From an uncultured Flavobacteriaceae bacterium (GTDB taxonomy: Bacteria > Bacteroidota > Bacteroidia > Flavobacteriales > Flavobacteriaceae), in assembly GCA_947494825.1 (NCBI GenBank), contig CANLWN010000008.1, positions 34,555 through 98,554 of the forward strand: a DNA stretch of 64,000 nucleotides, given 5' to 3'. The position numbers were made by a program, and so were the translations under genes. Of the stretch, positions 36,211 to 45,099 are shown one piece after another. The first letter of the stretch is position 1; each line of letters begins with the position of its first letter. The notes under the pieces were generated by a model, which saw only the letters and a list, made by a program, of their open reading frames with translations, did not search any database and was not told the DNA's origin.

Positions 36211-36817
36211 CTTCCAATGCATAACATAAATTTGAACGTTTAAGGCCAAAAAAACGACCGTCCCTGGCCTCATAGTTGGCGTAAAGCTTTCCATTCCTCA
36301 GCCAAGCCTGTTGCATCCCCTCTTCCCTACCAAGATTCAATCGGGTTTGTCGGGCCAATTGTCCGTTGGGATACCATTTTCTCTGGACTCCGTGGGCCAC
36401 TCCATCCACATAATTGGATTCCATGCTTAACACCCCATTGGGCCACCAACTTCGTACCCTTCCGTTTAACCGATTTGCATGGTAGGTTGCCCACCTGCGA
36501 AGGGTGCCATCGGCAAACCATTTCTGGGTCCTTCCCTGTTTTTTCCCCTGATAGTATCCCATGCGCTCTGCAATAGCCCCATTGGGATGGTATACCATAG
36601 TATAACCGGTAAAGGCCTTATCCCTATAGAACCATTTGCCCAACTTGGGTCGTAGGGTCAATTCGTTTTTGGCCACTTCCACAGGAGCTATTACTAGCTC
36701 CTCCGATCCCCGCCCATTGCCCAAAAGGCTAAAAATTAGCACCGGAATGAGCAATAGCTTAGTTAATACTACTTGGCGTACCCTGATAATCGCCCGGAAA
36801 AATGATATAGTATGCAT
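36191..36817 (-). CDS. MORN-repeat protein (YwqK-like), exported
   Basis: A 208-residue protein with an N-terminal hydrophobic segment (VLTKLLLIPVLIFSLLGNG) and five to six MORN-type repeats: YHPNGAIAERMGYYQGKKQG, WFADGTLRRWATYHANRLNG, WWPNGVLSMESNYVDGVAHG, WYPNGQLARQT and WLRNGKLYANYEARDG. Databases name such proteins YwqK-family antitoxins, but nothing here supports a toxin-antitoxin role. The only ATG (36817) overlaps the YHYH gene by 59 bp. The C-terminal RSNLCYALEDE block may be a binding site. Confidence 0.82.
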   Translation of the reverse strand: MHTISFFRAIIRVRQVVLTKLLLIPVLIFSLLGNGRGSEELVIAPVEVAKNELTLRPKLGKWFYRDKAFTGYTMVYHPNGAIAERMGYYQGKKQGRTQKWFADGTLRRWATYHANRLNGRVRSWWPNGVLSMESNYVDGVAHGVQRKWYPNGQLARQTRLNLGREEGMQQAWLRNGKLYANYEARDGRFFGLKRSNLCYALEDEVVQR

Positions 36818-37529
36818 TGAGATATAATTCGTTTTCTATGTGATAATGATACTCCGCCTCCGTAGTATGCTGCGTGGCTGCGGTATGGCCACCAGAGGCG
36901 TCAAGATCTGTTGGGTAATCCCCAGTGGAGTTGCACTTTCTGCCGTAGATAAAAAATCCGTCGGCCAGAATACCGATCAGGTTCTCATCGTCTTCCGAAA
37001 AGGCCGTGGGTTCCAAATGATAGTGATATTCGGCCGGACCAATATGCCCTCCTGTATAATCCAAACTGACGATGGCATCATCCAGTGCCCCATTTGCCTC
37101 CTGATCATTAAAAATAGCGGCACCGCTGACGGATATCCCAATCGCACCCATGTTGGTGGACGTGGATGTATTTGCCAAGTTGGGACTGCTCGAAACCCGC
37201 AGGGTGTTAGAACCATCGTAGTTGGGAATAAGGCTGGGCGTTAGGCCAGTTGCCACTGTGGGCTCCACATAAAGCGCATTCCCCTCACCCCAATAAGGTG
37301 TCGTATGATTGGGGAGTCCGTTGGTCTCAATGACCACATTGGAGCCATCTAGATAAATATCCGTATTATCGGTGTCAAAGTCCTCAAAAGCAGCGTGTAG
37401 CTCTGTGACCACAATATCATCGTCATCTTCGGCTTCCCCATCGGACGTACTATCACTACTACAGGAGATAAAGGCAAGTATCAGTACCGTGATAACAAAA
37501 CAAACCGGTAAGATTACCTTGAGCTTCAT
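36759..37529 (-). CDS. YHYH-domain lipoprotein
   Basis: A 256-residue exported protein; the start at 37529 (MKLKVILPVCFVITVL) leads to lipobox FISC. The domain carries two YHYH sites (AEYHYHLEP and AEYHYHIEN) and a GFFIYGRKC motif, typical of PF14240 proteins. The paired His clusters suggest metal binding. It is flanked by an EF-hand gene upstream and a MORN/SCO pair downstream, all leftward with short gaps or overlaps. Confidence 0.87.
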   Translation of the reverse strand: MKLKVILPVCFVITVLILAFISCSSDSTSDGEAEDDDDIVVTELHAAFEDFDTDNTDIYLDGSNVVIETNGLPNHTTPYWGEGNALYVEPTVATGLTPSLIPNYDGSNTLRVSSSPNLANTSTSTNMGAIGISVSGAAIFNDQEANGALDDAIVSLDYTGGHIGPAEYHYHLEPTAFSEDDENLIGILADGFFIYGRKCNSTGDYPTDLDASGGHTAATQHTTEAEYHYHIENELYLNAYYIIFPGDYQGTPSSIN

Positions 37530-37571
37530 CAATTCGTTTTTTGTTTTCGCAATCATCATTCAATATTTAAG

Positions 37572-37877
37572 TTATTGTTTTCCTTTGGGGCCCTTTTTTG
37601 GGCGTTTTGATCTGGGCGCGTCCTCCAATTCCTCTTTGGAAAGGTATCCGTCTTCATTGGTGTCGATTTTGGCAAAATGTTTTTTTAAGGGACCCTTGCA
37701 TTCCTCCTCTGAAATTTGCCCATCCTCGTTCGCATCCATTTTGGCAAACAGCTCTTCCACCGTTGGAGGTTTGTTTTTTCCCTTCCTCTCATCCGGGGAT
37801 TGCCCACAAGCGGTATAACACCCCATTAAGGATGAAAGACCCAGTATCAATACAAATTTGGAACTCCTAATCTTCAT
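37572..37877 (-). CDS. EF-hand lipoprotein
   Basis: A 101-residue small exported protein with lipobox-like LMGC (Cys20) and two EF-hand calcium loops: DANEDGQISEEE and DTNEDGYLSKEE. A highly basic Lys/Pro tail (RSKRPKKGPKGKQ) follows. It is the first gene of a run leading through the YHYH, MORN, SCO and peroxidase genes. A terminator at 37.95 kb separates it from the sigma operon upstream. Confidence 0.87.
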   Translation of the reverse strand: MKIRSSKFVLILGLSSLMGCYTACGQSPDERKGKNKPPTVEELFAKMDANEDGQISEEECKGPLKKHFAKIDTNEDGYLSKEELEDAPRSKRPKKGPKGKQ

Positions 37878-37942
37878 GTTTTAAAACTTTTAAATGTTAT
37901 ATGAATCTTTAGAGACCTTTTTCAAAAAAAACTTGCGTTTTA

Positions 37943-37974
37943 TAAAAAAAAGCCTTTCACAAAAGTGAAAGGCC
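37943..37974 (-). terminator. Intrinsic terminator after the sigma/Spy-like operon
   Basis: gcctttcac (37952-37960) and gtgaaaggc (37965-37973) form a perfect 9-bp stem with an aaaa loop, followed on the minus strand by a T-rich run. It ends the operon 38004-39419. Confidence 0.9.
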
Positions 37975-38003
37975 ATGCTTATTGCCAAGGGGGCTGGTTT
38001 GTG

Positions 38004-38459
38004 CTATCTTGGTGGGGGACCGTGGCCGTTTTTCCCAGGACCATGAAGCGCATCCTTGAGAATGCTACGAAACTGGCGCTTTTGTTTTTCATCACAAAGT
38101 TCGTAGATGGCCCTAAAGTGACGGGCCACCTGTTGGTCCTCCTCTTTTGCCAAGGTGCCTATAATCGAGGTCAGGGAATCTATTGCCCTTTCCGCATACC
38201 TTTCTTTGGAAATACTGTTGAACAAGGCATCCTTAGTAGTTCGCGTCCTTTCCCTAAGTGGCCTCATGGCACTTTCAAATTCATCTTGAAGCGAATCGTA
38301 CTGTTGCATCTGCGATGGACTAAACCTCAGTTCCTTTACAATAAACAAATGAGGGGGTGCCGGACGTCCGGGAGCTTTGCTAAAAAACAGGTAGAGCAGG
38401 GTGCCGTTCATCAGCACCAGGAAAATTAGCAAAATGAATAGAAGTAAATTTTTTTTCAT
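38004..38459 (-). CDS. Spy/CnrJ-like periplasmic metal-sensing protein
   Basis: A 151-residue signal-anchored helical protein. The N-terminal membrane helix (about 4-26) is followed by LRFSPSQMQQYDSLQDEF, matching the LTxxQ-type first helix of Spy/CpxP/CnrJ proteins, and a Gly/Pro/His-rich tail (GPGKNGHGPPPR). In the CnrYXH model such a sensor modulates an ECF sigma factor through an anti-sigma. That is the context here: it follows the anti-sigma-like gene by 6 bp. Confidence 0.8.
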   Translation of the reverse strand: MKKNLLLFILLIFLVLMNGTLLYLFFSKAPGRPAPPHLFIVKELRFSPSQMQQYDSLQDEFESAMRPLRERTRTTKDALFNSISKERYAERAIDSLTSIIGTLAKEEDQQVARHFRAIYELCDEKQKRQFRSILKDALHGPGKNGHGPPPR

Positions 38460-38465
38460 ACCTAT

Positions 38466-38786
38466 TTAGTTCACATTAAAAAAAGATTCATTGTCCGAAG
38501 AGGAAAGACCGTAGGCCTGGGCAAAATTCGCCACACTCTGATCGTAATTATCCGAAGCGTACCAAAGCAGGACAAAGGCATTGACCATAATAATACAAAT
38601 AAGGGCAGCAACCTGATATTTGGGGGTAAACCACGGTATCAGAGGTCTTTCCTCTTCTCCTTTCCCAGTTCTCATCTGGTTCAGGACCCCTTCCTTAAAA
38701 AAAGGCGGCGCTTTTACCTGAGCTATTCGGGAAGCAGCTTCCAGGGTCTCTTCCACTTGCTTTTCTACATTTTCTTGATCCATCAT
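38466..38786 (-). CDS. Small single-pass membrane protein, probable anti-sigma factor
   Basis: A 106-residue protein with a charged cytosolic N-terminus, one membrane helix (about 55-74) and a short periplasmic tail. It lies between an ECF sigma gene (52 bp upstream) and the Spy/CnrJ-like gene, the usual position of an anti-sigma. No zinc-binding HxxxCxxC motif is present. Confidence 0.72.
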   Translation of the reverse strand: MMDQENVEKQVEETLEAASRIAQVKAPPFFKEGVLNQMRTGKGEEERPLIPWFTPKYQVAALICIIMVNAFVLLWYASDNYDQSVANFAQAYGLSSSDNESFFNVN

Positions 38787-38837
38787 AAATTAGTTTGTTC
38801 TTATGTTTTAAGATGTCTTTAACAACAAAAACATGCG

Positions 38838-39419
38838 CTAAAATCCCTCTTTTTTATAATAGGCCTCCAACAATTGCCTTAAACTTTTCTTGGCCCTGAA
38901 CATAAGTGATTCAACGGATGAAATGCTCTTCCCGGTCACCTCGGCGACCTCTTTGTAACTTCTGCCTTCGATATTGTGCAGGGTAAAAACCACCCGCTGA
39001 CTGTCCGGTAGGCTATGAATGGCCCTAAACAGTATTTCATTTTTTTCCTTGTTCTCCAAGAGTATGCCCGGATGGTCAAATTCCGTGAAATAGGAACGTC
39101 TGTCTATTGGTATATCATTACCCAGAATGGACTGCATAAAGCCAAAACGTTTTTTTGCCTTTTTCTTTCTAATGAACTCCAGGCTCTTGTTCACCGATAT
39201 GCGATAGATCCAGGTAGAAAGTTTGGCATCACCCTTAAATTTGGAAACTGAATTGAACACCTCTATAAACACTTCCTGGGCAATATCTTCCGCATCGGCA
39301 GCATTGGGCACAAAAGAGATACAGGTATTAAACACCTTTTGCTGATATGCCTCCAGCAATTGAAGGTAGGCCCGCTGATCTCCCTGCCTCAGGGCAACAA
39401 TAAAGAGCTCTTCTTCCAA
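38838..39419 (-). CDS. ECF sigma factor of the Spy-like operon
   Basis: A 193-residue sigma-70 family factor. Region 2 (YQQKVFNTCISFVPNAADAEDIAQEVFIEVFNSV, about 24-58) and region 4 (SYKEVAEVTGKSISSVESLMFRAKKSLRQLL, about 150-185) are both clear. It leads an operon with the small membrane protein and the Spy-like protein, and is upstream of the EF-hand/YHYH/SCO set, a plausible regulon. Confidence 0.92.
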   Translation of the reverse strand: MEEELFIVALRQGDQRAYLQLLEAYQQKVFNTCISFVPNAADAEDIAQEVFIEVFNSVSKFKGDAKLSTWIYRISVNKSLEFIRKKKAKKRFGFMQSILGNDIPIDRRSYFTEFDHPGILLENKEKNEILFRAIHSLPDSQRVVFTLHNIEGRSYKEVAEVTGKSISSVESLMFRAKKSLRQLLEAYYKKEGF

Positions 39420-39467
39420 TGGTTAGCTTTACGGCCAAATTACATAATTTAAACGATTTCAAAATGG

Positions 39468-39475
39468 TACCTTTG
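39468..39475 (+). promoter_or_regulatory. -7 box of the RNA methyltransferase gene
   Basis: TACCTTTG lies 21 bp before the ATG at 39496, in the intergenic gap with the divergent sigma gene. Confidence 0.55.
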
Positions 39476-39495
39476 CGGCCAGAATTTATTTCGAT

Positions 39496-40710
39496 ATGCG
39501 ATTACATAGAAATCTAGTGTTTGCGGTCATCAATGCCCTAGAGCTCATTTTCAATGAGGGCAAGTATGCCGACAAGATGGTGGAAAAAGTTTTGAGGTTC
39601 GATAAACGTTGGGGTTCCCGGGATAGGGCCTTCATTGCCGAAACCACCTATGACATTGTTCGTTGGAAGCGATTGTATATGGAGATTGCAGAGGTAAAAC
39701 CGCCTTTTAGTCGACCCAATCTGTTTCGTATGTTCGCCGTTTGGGCTGTTTTGCGCGGTATCACACTTCCAGATTGGAAGCAGCTAGAGCCCACCCCTTC
39801 CAGAAAAATAAAAGGAAAATTTGACGAACTCTCCAAAATCAGGAAGTACAGGGAGTCCATTCCCGATTGGTTGGATGTTTTGGGAGAAAAAGCACTGGGA
39901 AACGAACTTTGGACAAAGGAAATCCACGCCTTAAACCAGCCGGCGGAGGTAATCCTCCGAACCAACACCCTTAAGACGACCAAGGCGGAGCTCGCAAAGC
40001 TTTTACGCGAGGACGCTATTGAGACCGATTCCATTAAAGGATATCCCGATGCACTCAAGTTAAGGGAACGAACCAATGTGTTTGTAACGGAAGCATTCAA
40101 AAAGGGTTTTTTCGAAGTACAGGATGCCTCATCGCAACTAGTATCCCGATTGTTGGATGTAAAACCCGGTCAACGGGTCGTGGATGCCTGTGCCGGAGCG
40201 GGAGGAAAATCCTTGCACCTGGCAGCGCTCATGGAAAACAAAGGACAAGTGATCGCACTGGATATCTATGCCAATAAACTGAAAGAGCTAAAAAGACGCG
40301 CCAAGCGGAACGGTGCTCATAATGTGGAGACACGGGCCATAGATTCCACCAAGGTCATAAAAAAACTGCATGGAAGTGCTGATCGGGTACTGATCGATGC
40401 CCCTTGTACCGGTCTGGGCGTACTACGCAGAAATCCGGATGCCAAATGGAAACTACAACCCGAGTTTTTGGATAAAATTACCGAGACCCAACAGCAAATC
40501 CTCCAAAGCTATAGCAAAATGGTCAAAGATGGCGGGAAATTGGTATATGCCACTTGTTCCATTTTACCGCAGGAGAATCACGAGCAGGTGAAACAATTTC
40601 TGTCCTCGGAGAGCGGTGCCGATTTCAAACTGGCAGAGGAAAAGCACATTTTCGTTTCCCGGCAAGGTTTTGATGGCTTTTATATGGCCCTTTTGGAACG
40701 GAAGGCATAG
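39496..40710 (+). CDS. RsmB/NOP family RNA m5C methyltransferase
   Basis: A 404-residue SAM-dependent cytosine-5 RNA methyltransferase. An N-terminal NusB-like/RNA-binding region (about 1-150) precedes the catalytic domain. Visible motifs are the SAM loop DACAGAGGKS, the nucleophile region DAPCTGLG (Cys304) and the second cysteine in YATCSILPQ (Cys354). The target is probably 16S rRNA C967, but paralogues with other targets exist, so no symbol is given. Confidence 0.92.
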   Translation: MRLHRNLVFAVINALELIFNEGKYADKMVEKVLRFDKRWGSRDRAFIAETTYDIVRWKRLYMEIAEVKPPFSRPNLFRMFAVWAVLRGITLPDWKQLEPTPSRKIKGKFDELSKIRKYRESIPDWLDVLGEKALGNELWTKEIHALNQPAEVILRTNTLKTTKAELAKLLREDAIETDSIKGYPDALKLRERTNVFVTEAFKKGFFEVQDASSQLVSRLLDVKPGQRVVDACAGAGGKSLHLAALMENKGQVIALDIYANKLKELKRRAKRNGAHNVETRAIDSTKVIKKLHGSADRVLIDAPCTGLGVLRRNPDAKWKLQPEFLDKITETQQQILQSYSKMVKDGGKLVYATCSILPQENHEQVKQFLSSESGADFKLAEEKHIFVSRQGFDGFYMALLERKA

Positions 40711-40788
40711 GCAAGTAATCAACAATACCGTGCAAAAACTGTTAGAAACTGCCCCTTCTTTTCGGGTACATGGTTTGGGATAATAGTG

Positions 40789-40796
40789 TAAATTTG
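40789..40796 (+). promoter_or_regulatory. -7 box of purL
   Basis: TAAATTTG lies 33 bp before the purL ATG at 40829. Confidence 0.45.
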
Positions 40797-40828
40797 TGTT
40801 TTCTTAAACTTAACACCGTACCGATCCA

Positions 40829-43800
40829 ATGATTCACTTCTTCGGGGATGTAACCACCAAGGTCTTTGCAGTTCAGACCGAAGCCGAACTGTCACAGGAA
40901 GATTTTTTAAAACTTACGTGGTTGTTCGGCAACCAACCTAAAATAAACACGGCGTCTCTGGACGCCTTTTTTGTTGGTCCCAGGGCCGCCATGATCACCC
41001 CATGGAGTACCAACGCCACGGAGATTACCCAAAATATGGGTCTTGTGGGCATTATGCGTATCGAGGAATATACTGCGGTAACAGCCGATTTTATGGACTT
41101 CGATCCCATGCTCTTGCAAAAATACAAGGGGCTCTCCCAAAACATTTTCAATATCGATGTTGAACCCGAACCTATTTTGGAGGTCGACGACATTGCTGTC
41201 TATAATAAACAAGAGGGGCTGGCCTTAAGTCCGGAAGAGGTTAGCTACTTGGAAGAAGTAGCGCGGAAAATGAATCGAAAACTGACGGATTCTGAGGTTT
41301 TTGGATTTAGTCAGGTCAACTCCGAACATTGTAGGCATAAAATATTCAACGGTACCTTCGTTATTGACGGAAAGGAAATGCCCGCTTCGCTGTTTAAAAT
41401 GATCAAAAGGACCTCGAAGGAACATCCAAACACCATTGTATCGGCTTATAAGGACAATGTGGCTTTTGTTAAAGGCCCCAAGGCCGTACAATTTGCGCCC
41501 AAGCGTGCGGACATCCCCGATTATTACAAGGAGACCGAATTTGATTCGGTCATCTCACTGAAAGCTGAAACCCATAACTTCCCCACAACGGTAGAGCCTT
41601 TTAACGGCGCGGCTACCGGGTCTGGGGGAGAGATAAGGGATCGACTCGCAGGCGGAAAGGGATCCCTTCCCCTTGCCGGCACGGCAGTTTATATGACCTC
41701 CTATTCGCGCCTCGAAGAAAACCGCCCTTGGGAAAAAGGCATGGAAGAAAGGGAGTGGTTGTACCAAACTCCGATGGACATTCTCATAAAAGCTTCCAAC
41801 GGCGCATCCGATTTCGGGAATAAATTCGGGCAACCCCTGATCGCAGGTTCCGTGCTCACCTTTGAGCACCAACAAGAGCTAAGGCGCCTGGGCTTCGATA
41901 AAGTGATCATGCTTGCCGGCGGCATAGGTTATGGGCGAGCGGAGCAGGCACTTAAGGAGACACCAAAAAAGGGTGATAAAATTATGATATTGGGGGGCGA
42001 CAACTACCGCATTGGCATGGGTGGTGCCGCGGTGTCCAGTGCAGATACCGGTGCCTTCGGGTCGGTGATAGAACTCAATGCGGTGCAACGCTCCAATCCT
42101 GAAATGCAAAAAAGAGCCGCGAACGCTATACGGGGCCTTGTGGAAAGTGAGGAAAACCCCATAGTCTCCATCCACGACCATGGAGCGGGAGGACACCTCA
42201 ACTGTCTTTCCGAACTGGTGGAGGATACCGGGGGCAAAATAGATCTGGACAAACTTCCCGTGGGCGACCCCACACTTTCGGCCAAGGAGATTATCGGTAA
42301 TGAATCCCAAGAACGTATGGGCTTGGTCATCGGCGAAGCGCATAAAAATCTGTTACAGCGGGTAGCCATACGGGAGCGATCGCCCATCTACGAGGTGGGC
42401 CAGGTAACCGGTGACCACCGCTTTACCTTTCAATCCACTAGCACGGGTAAAAAGCCTATGGACGTGGAACTTTCCGATATCTTCGGCAGCTCTCCCAAGA
42501 CCATCATGGAAGACCGCTCCGTAACAACTACCTATGACGCTCCCTCCTATGCCCTGGAACATTTCCACGATTACCTGGACCAGGTATTACAGCTCGAAGC
42601 CGTGGCCTGCAAGGACTGGCTTACCAACAAGGTAGATCGTTGTGTTGGGGGAAGGGTGGCCAAGCAGCAATGTGCAGGGCCGTTGCAGCTACCCCTGAAC
42701 AACTGCGGGGTCATGGCAATGGATTTTAAAGGCAAGGAGGGCATAGCAACCTCCATAGGACATTCGCCCATTTCTGGATTGATAGACCCCATGGCCGGGA
42801 GCCGAAATAGTATTGTTGAGGCGCTGACCAATATTGTTTGGGCTCCATTAAAAGATGGACTGCAGTCCGTTTCCCTTTCGGCGAATTGGATGTGGCCCTG
42901 CAAGAACAAAGGGGAAGATGCACGTTTGTACAAGGCCGTGGAGGCCGTGTCCGACTTTGCTATAGCCCTGGGCATCAACGTACCTACGGGAAAAGATTCC
43001 CTATCCATGAAACAACGCTATCCGGATGGGGAGGTCATAGCACCTGGAACCGTAATCATCTCTGCGGGAGCCCACTGCAGTGATATCACCCAAGTGGTAG
43101 AACCTGTTTTGAAAAGGCAGGGGGGCGACATCTACTACATTGGCCTATTGAAAGACACTTACAAGCTTGGCGGATCTTCCTTCGCCCAAGTCTTAAACGC
43201 TATCGGAAACGAGGCTCCCGATGTTGCGGATGCCCCTTATGTAAAAAGGGTCTTCGATACCATGCAACAACTGATCAAATCGGGTCAGGTCCTGGCAGGT
43301 CATGACGTAGCCTCTGGTGGCTTGATAACCACACTGCTGGAGCTGTGTTTTGCGGACACCGATTTAGGTGCGACCTTGGATCTTTCCGACCTCCGTGAAC
43401 CCGATACCATAAAACTCCTATTTGCCGAAAATGCCGGTATCGTTTTTCAGGCCAAGGATGCCAGCATGGAAAAAGTGCTGGAGGCGGCCAATATCCATTT
43501 TGTAAAAATTGGAAAGGTACTTCCCCAGGGAGAACTGCTGCTTAAAAATCATGGTATGGAAATGGGACTGAACATTGCGTCGCTCCGGGACACCTGGTAT
43601 AGAACTTCATATCTTCTGGATACCAAGCAAACTGCAAATAACCTGGCACAGGACCGATTTGAGAACTACAAAAAACAGCCCCTGGGCTATAGTTTCCCAA
43701 AGCAATTCACTGGCAAATTGCCCCAAAGGGCAACAACAGGCACCAGACCCAAGGCGGCCATTCTCAGGGAAAAAGGAAGCAATTCGGAACGGGAAATGGC

Positions 43801-44497
43801 CAATGCCATGTATTTGGCCGGATTCGATGTGAAAGACGTGCATATGACCGATTTGATCGCAGGGAGGGAAACCCTGGAGGATATCCAATTTATTGGGGCT
43901 GTGGGCGGCTTTTCCAATTCGGACGTATTGGGAAGTGCCAAAGGATGGGCAGGTGCCTTCAAATACAATGAAAAGGCCAACAGCGCGCTACGGAAATTCT
44001 TTGCACGGCCCGACACCCTCTCCGTAGGAATTTGTAATGGTTGCCAGCTTTTCCTGGAGTTGGACCTGATCAATCCCGATCATGCACAACTGCCCAAAAT
44101 GACCTATAACGATTCCCAAAAACACGAAAGCAGTTTTACCTCGGTCAAAATTCAGGAGAACCATTCGGTAATGCTGTCCTCCTTGGCCGGACATACCCTT
44201 GGAGTATGGATTTCCCATGGGGAGGGCAAGTTTAGCTTGCCACTTTCAGAGGACCACTATGCCATTGTGGCGAAATATGGTTACGAGGGCTATCCTGCCA
44301 ACCCGAATGGCAGTGATTATAACACGGCTATGCTTTGTGACCCCACAGGAAGACATTTGGTCACCATGCCGCATATAGAACGCTCTACCTTCCCTTGGAA
44401 TTGGGCCCATTACCCTGTAGAACGAAAGGATGAAGTCTCTCCGTGGTTGGAAGCTTTTGTCAACGCAAAAAAATGGGTGGAGAAAAATAAAATATAG
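40829..44497 (+). CDS. purL: Phosphoribosylformylglycinamidine synthase, single-chain
   Basis: Fourth step of purine synthesis: FGAR plus glutamine and ATP give FGAM. The 1222-residue protein joins the FGAM synthetase AIRS-like halves (HNFPTTVEPFNGAATGSGGEIRD near 252) and a C-terminal class I glutaminase domain with nucleophile in GICNGCQLF and closing HIERSTFPWNW. This large form needs no PurS or PurQ. The neighbouring GNAT gene begins 6 bp after its stop. Confidence 0.96.
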   Translation: MIHFFGDVTTKVFAVQTEAELSQEDFLKLTWLFGNQPKINTASLDAFFVGPRAAMITPWSTNATEITQNMGLVGIMRIEEYTAVTADFMDFDPMLLQKYKGLSQNIFNIDVEPEPILEVDDIAVYNKQEGLALSPEEVSYLEEVARKMNRKLTDSEVFGFSQVNSEHCRHKIFNGTFVIDGKEMPASLFKMIKRTSKEHPNTIVSAYKDNVAFVKGPKAVQFAPKRADIPDYYKETEFDSVISLKAETHNFPTTVEPFNGAATGSGGEIRDRLAGGKGSLPLAGTAVYMTSYSRLEENRPWEKGMEEREWLYQTPMDILIKASNGASDFGNKFGQPLIAGSVLTFEHQQELRRLGFDKVIMLAGGIGYGRAEQALKETPKKGDKIMILGGDNYRIGMGGAAVSSADTGAFGSVIELNAVQRSNPEMQKRAANAIRGLVESEENPIVSIHDHGAGGHLNCLSELVEDTGGKIDLDKLPVGDPTLSAKEIIGNESQERMGLVIGEAHKNLLQRVAIRERSPIYEVGQVTGDHRFTFQSTSTGKKPMDVELSDIFGSSPKTIMEDRSVTTTYDAPSYALEHFHDYLDQVLQLEAVACKDWLTNKVDRCVGGRVAKQQCAGPLQLPLNNCGVMAMDFKGKEGIATSIGHSPISGLIDPMAGSRNSIVEALTNIVWAPLKDGLQSVSLSANWMWPCKNKGEDARLYKAVEAVSDFAIALGINVPTGKDSLSMKQRYPDGEVIAPGTVIISAGAHCSDITQVVEPVLKRQGGDIYYIGLLKDTYKLGGSSFAQVLNAIGNEAPDVADAPYVKRVFDTMQQLIKSGQVLAGHDVASGGLITTLLELCFADTDLGATLDLSDLREPDTIKLLFAENAGIVFQAKDASMEKVLEAANIHFVKIGKVLPQGELLLKNHGMEMGLNIASLRDTWYRTSYLLDTKQTANNLAQDRFENYKKQPLGYSFPKQFTGKLPQRATTGTRPKAAILREKGSNSEREMANAMYLAGFDVKDVHMTDLIAGRETLEDIQFIGAVGGFSNSDVLGSAKGWAGAFKYNEKANSALRKFFARPDTLSVGICNGCQLFLELDLINPDHAQLPKMTYNDSQKHESSFTSVKIQENHSVMLSSLAGHTLGVWISHGEGKFSLPLSEDHYAIVAKYGYEGYPANPNGSDYNTAMLCDPTGRHLVTMPHIERSTFPWNWAHYPVERKDEVSPWLEAFVNAKKWVEKNKI

Positions 44498-44503
44498 CAT
44501 CGT

Positions 44504-44959
44504 ATGATCATCAGAAAAGCAACCGAAATAGATATCCCTGCCCTAGTGGAGATGATGGCTAACGATCCCCTGGGCCGTTTGCGAGAGGATTACCGGGATC
44601 CATTGCCACAAACCTACTATGAAGCTTTTTATCGTATCGATACGGACCCCAATCAGGAGTTGGTGGTTATGGAAAATGAGGGCCAACAGATTATCGGAAC
44701 GCTACAATTAAGCCTTATCCCCTACCTCACCTATCAGGGCGGTATTCGGGCCCAGATCGAAGCCGTTCGGGTACATGAGGACCACAGGGGTAAAGGCATT
44801 GGGCAAAAATTGTTCGAGTGGGCCATTGCGAGGGCAAAGGAACGCAGGGCACATGTGGTGCAATTGACTACGGACAAGAAAAGGCCCGAAGCCCTCAAAT
44901 TCTACGAAAAACTGGGTTTTAAAGCCTCGCATGAAGGGATGAAACTACACTTATCCTGA
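44504..44959 (+). CDS. GNAT family N-acetyltransferase
   Basis: A 151-residue acetyltransferase with the acetyl-CoA loop in VRVHEDHRGKGIGQKLFEWAI (Arg/Gln-x-x-Gly-x-Gly/Ala pattern) and a C-terminal FYEKLGFKASHEGMKLHL strand. The substrate is unknown. It is 6 bp downstream of purL and probably co-transcribed. Confidence 0.9.
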   Translation: MIIRKATEIDIPALVEMMANDPLGRLREDYRDPLPQTYYEAFYRIDTDPNQELVVMENEGQQIIGTLQLSLIPYLTYQGGIRAQIEAVRVHEDHRGKGIGQKLFEWAIARAKERRAHVVQLTTDKKRPEALKFYEKLGFKASHEGMKLHLS

Positions 44960-45017
44960 AAATTCGATATTCGGTGTTGATGATCAATAAGGGTTAACCG
45001 CCGACCTCCTTCCATCC

Positions 45018-45050
45018 ATTGTTAATTGATAATTGTTAATTGATAATTGA
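45018..45050. repeat. Short AT-rich tandem repeat
   Basis: The 14-bp unit attgttaattgata occurs twice in full (45018-45031 and 45032-45045), then in part. A related tgataattgttaat string occurs at 85-98. It lies in the leader of the acyl-CoA ligase gene. Confidence 0.8.
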
Positions 45051-45099
45051 TTATACCGTTCCCTTTTCTTATTTTGCGATTACCTATCAGAAACTTAGT

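Noticed and set aside
36191..36817. Toxin-antitoxin system suggested by the YwqK name
   Set aside because: The protein is an exported MORN-repeat protein and no toxin gene is adjacent.
33988..39419. Defence island or secretion system in the leftward cluster
   Set aside because: No nuclease, helicase, reverse transcriptase or secretion ATPase is present; the domains are redox and metal-binding.
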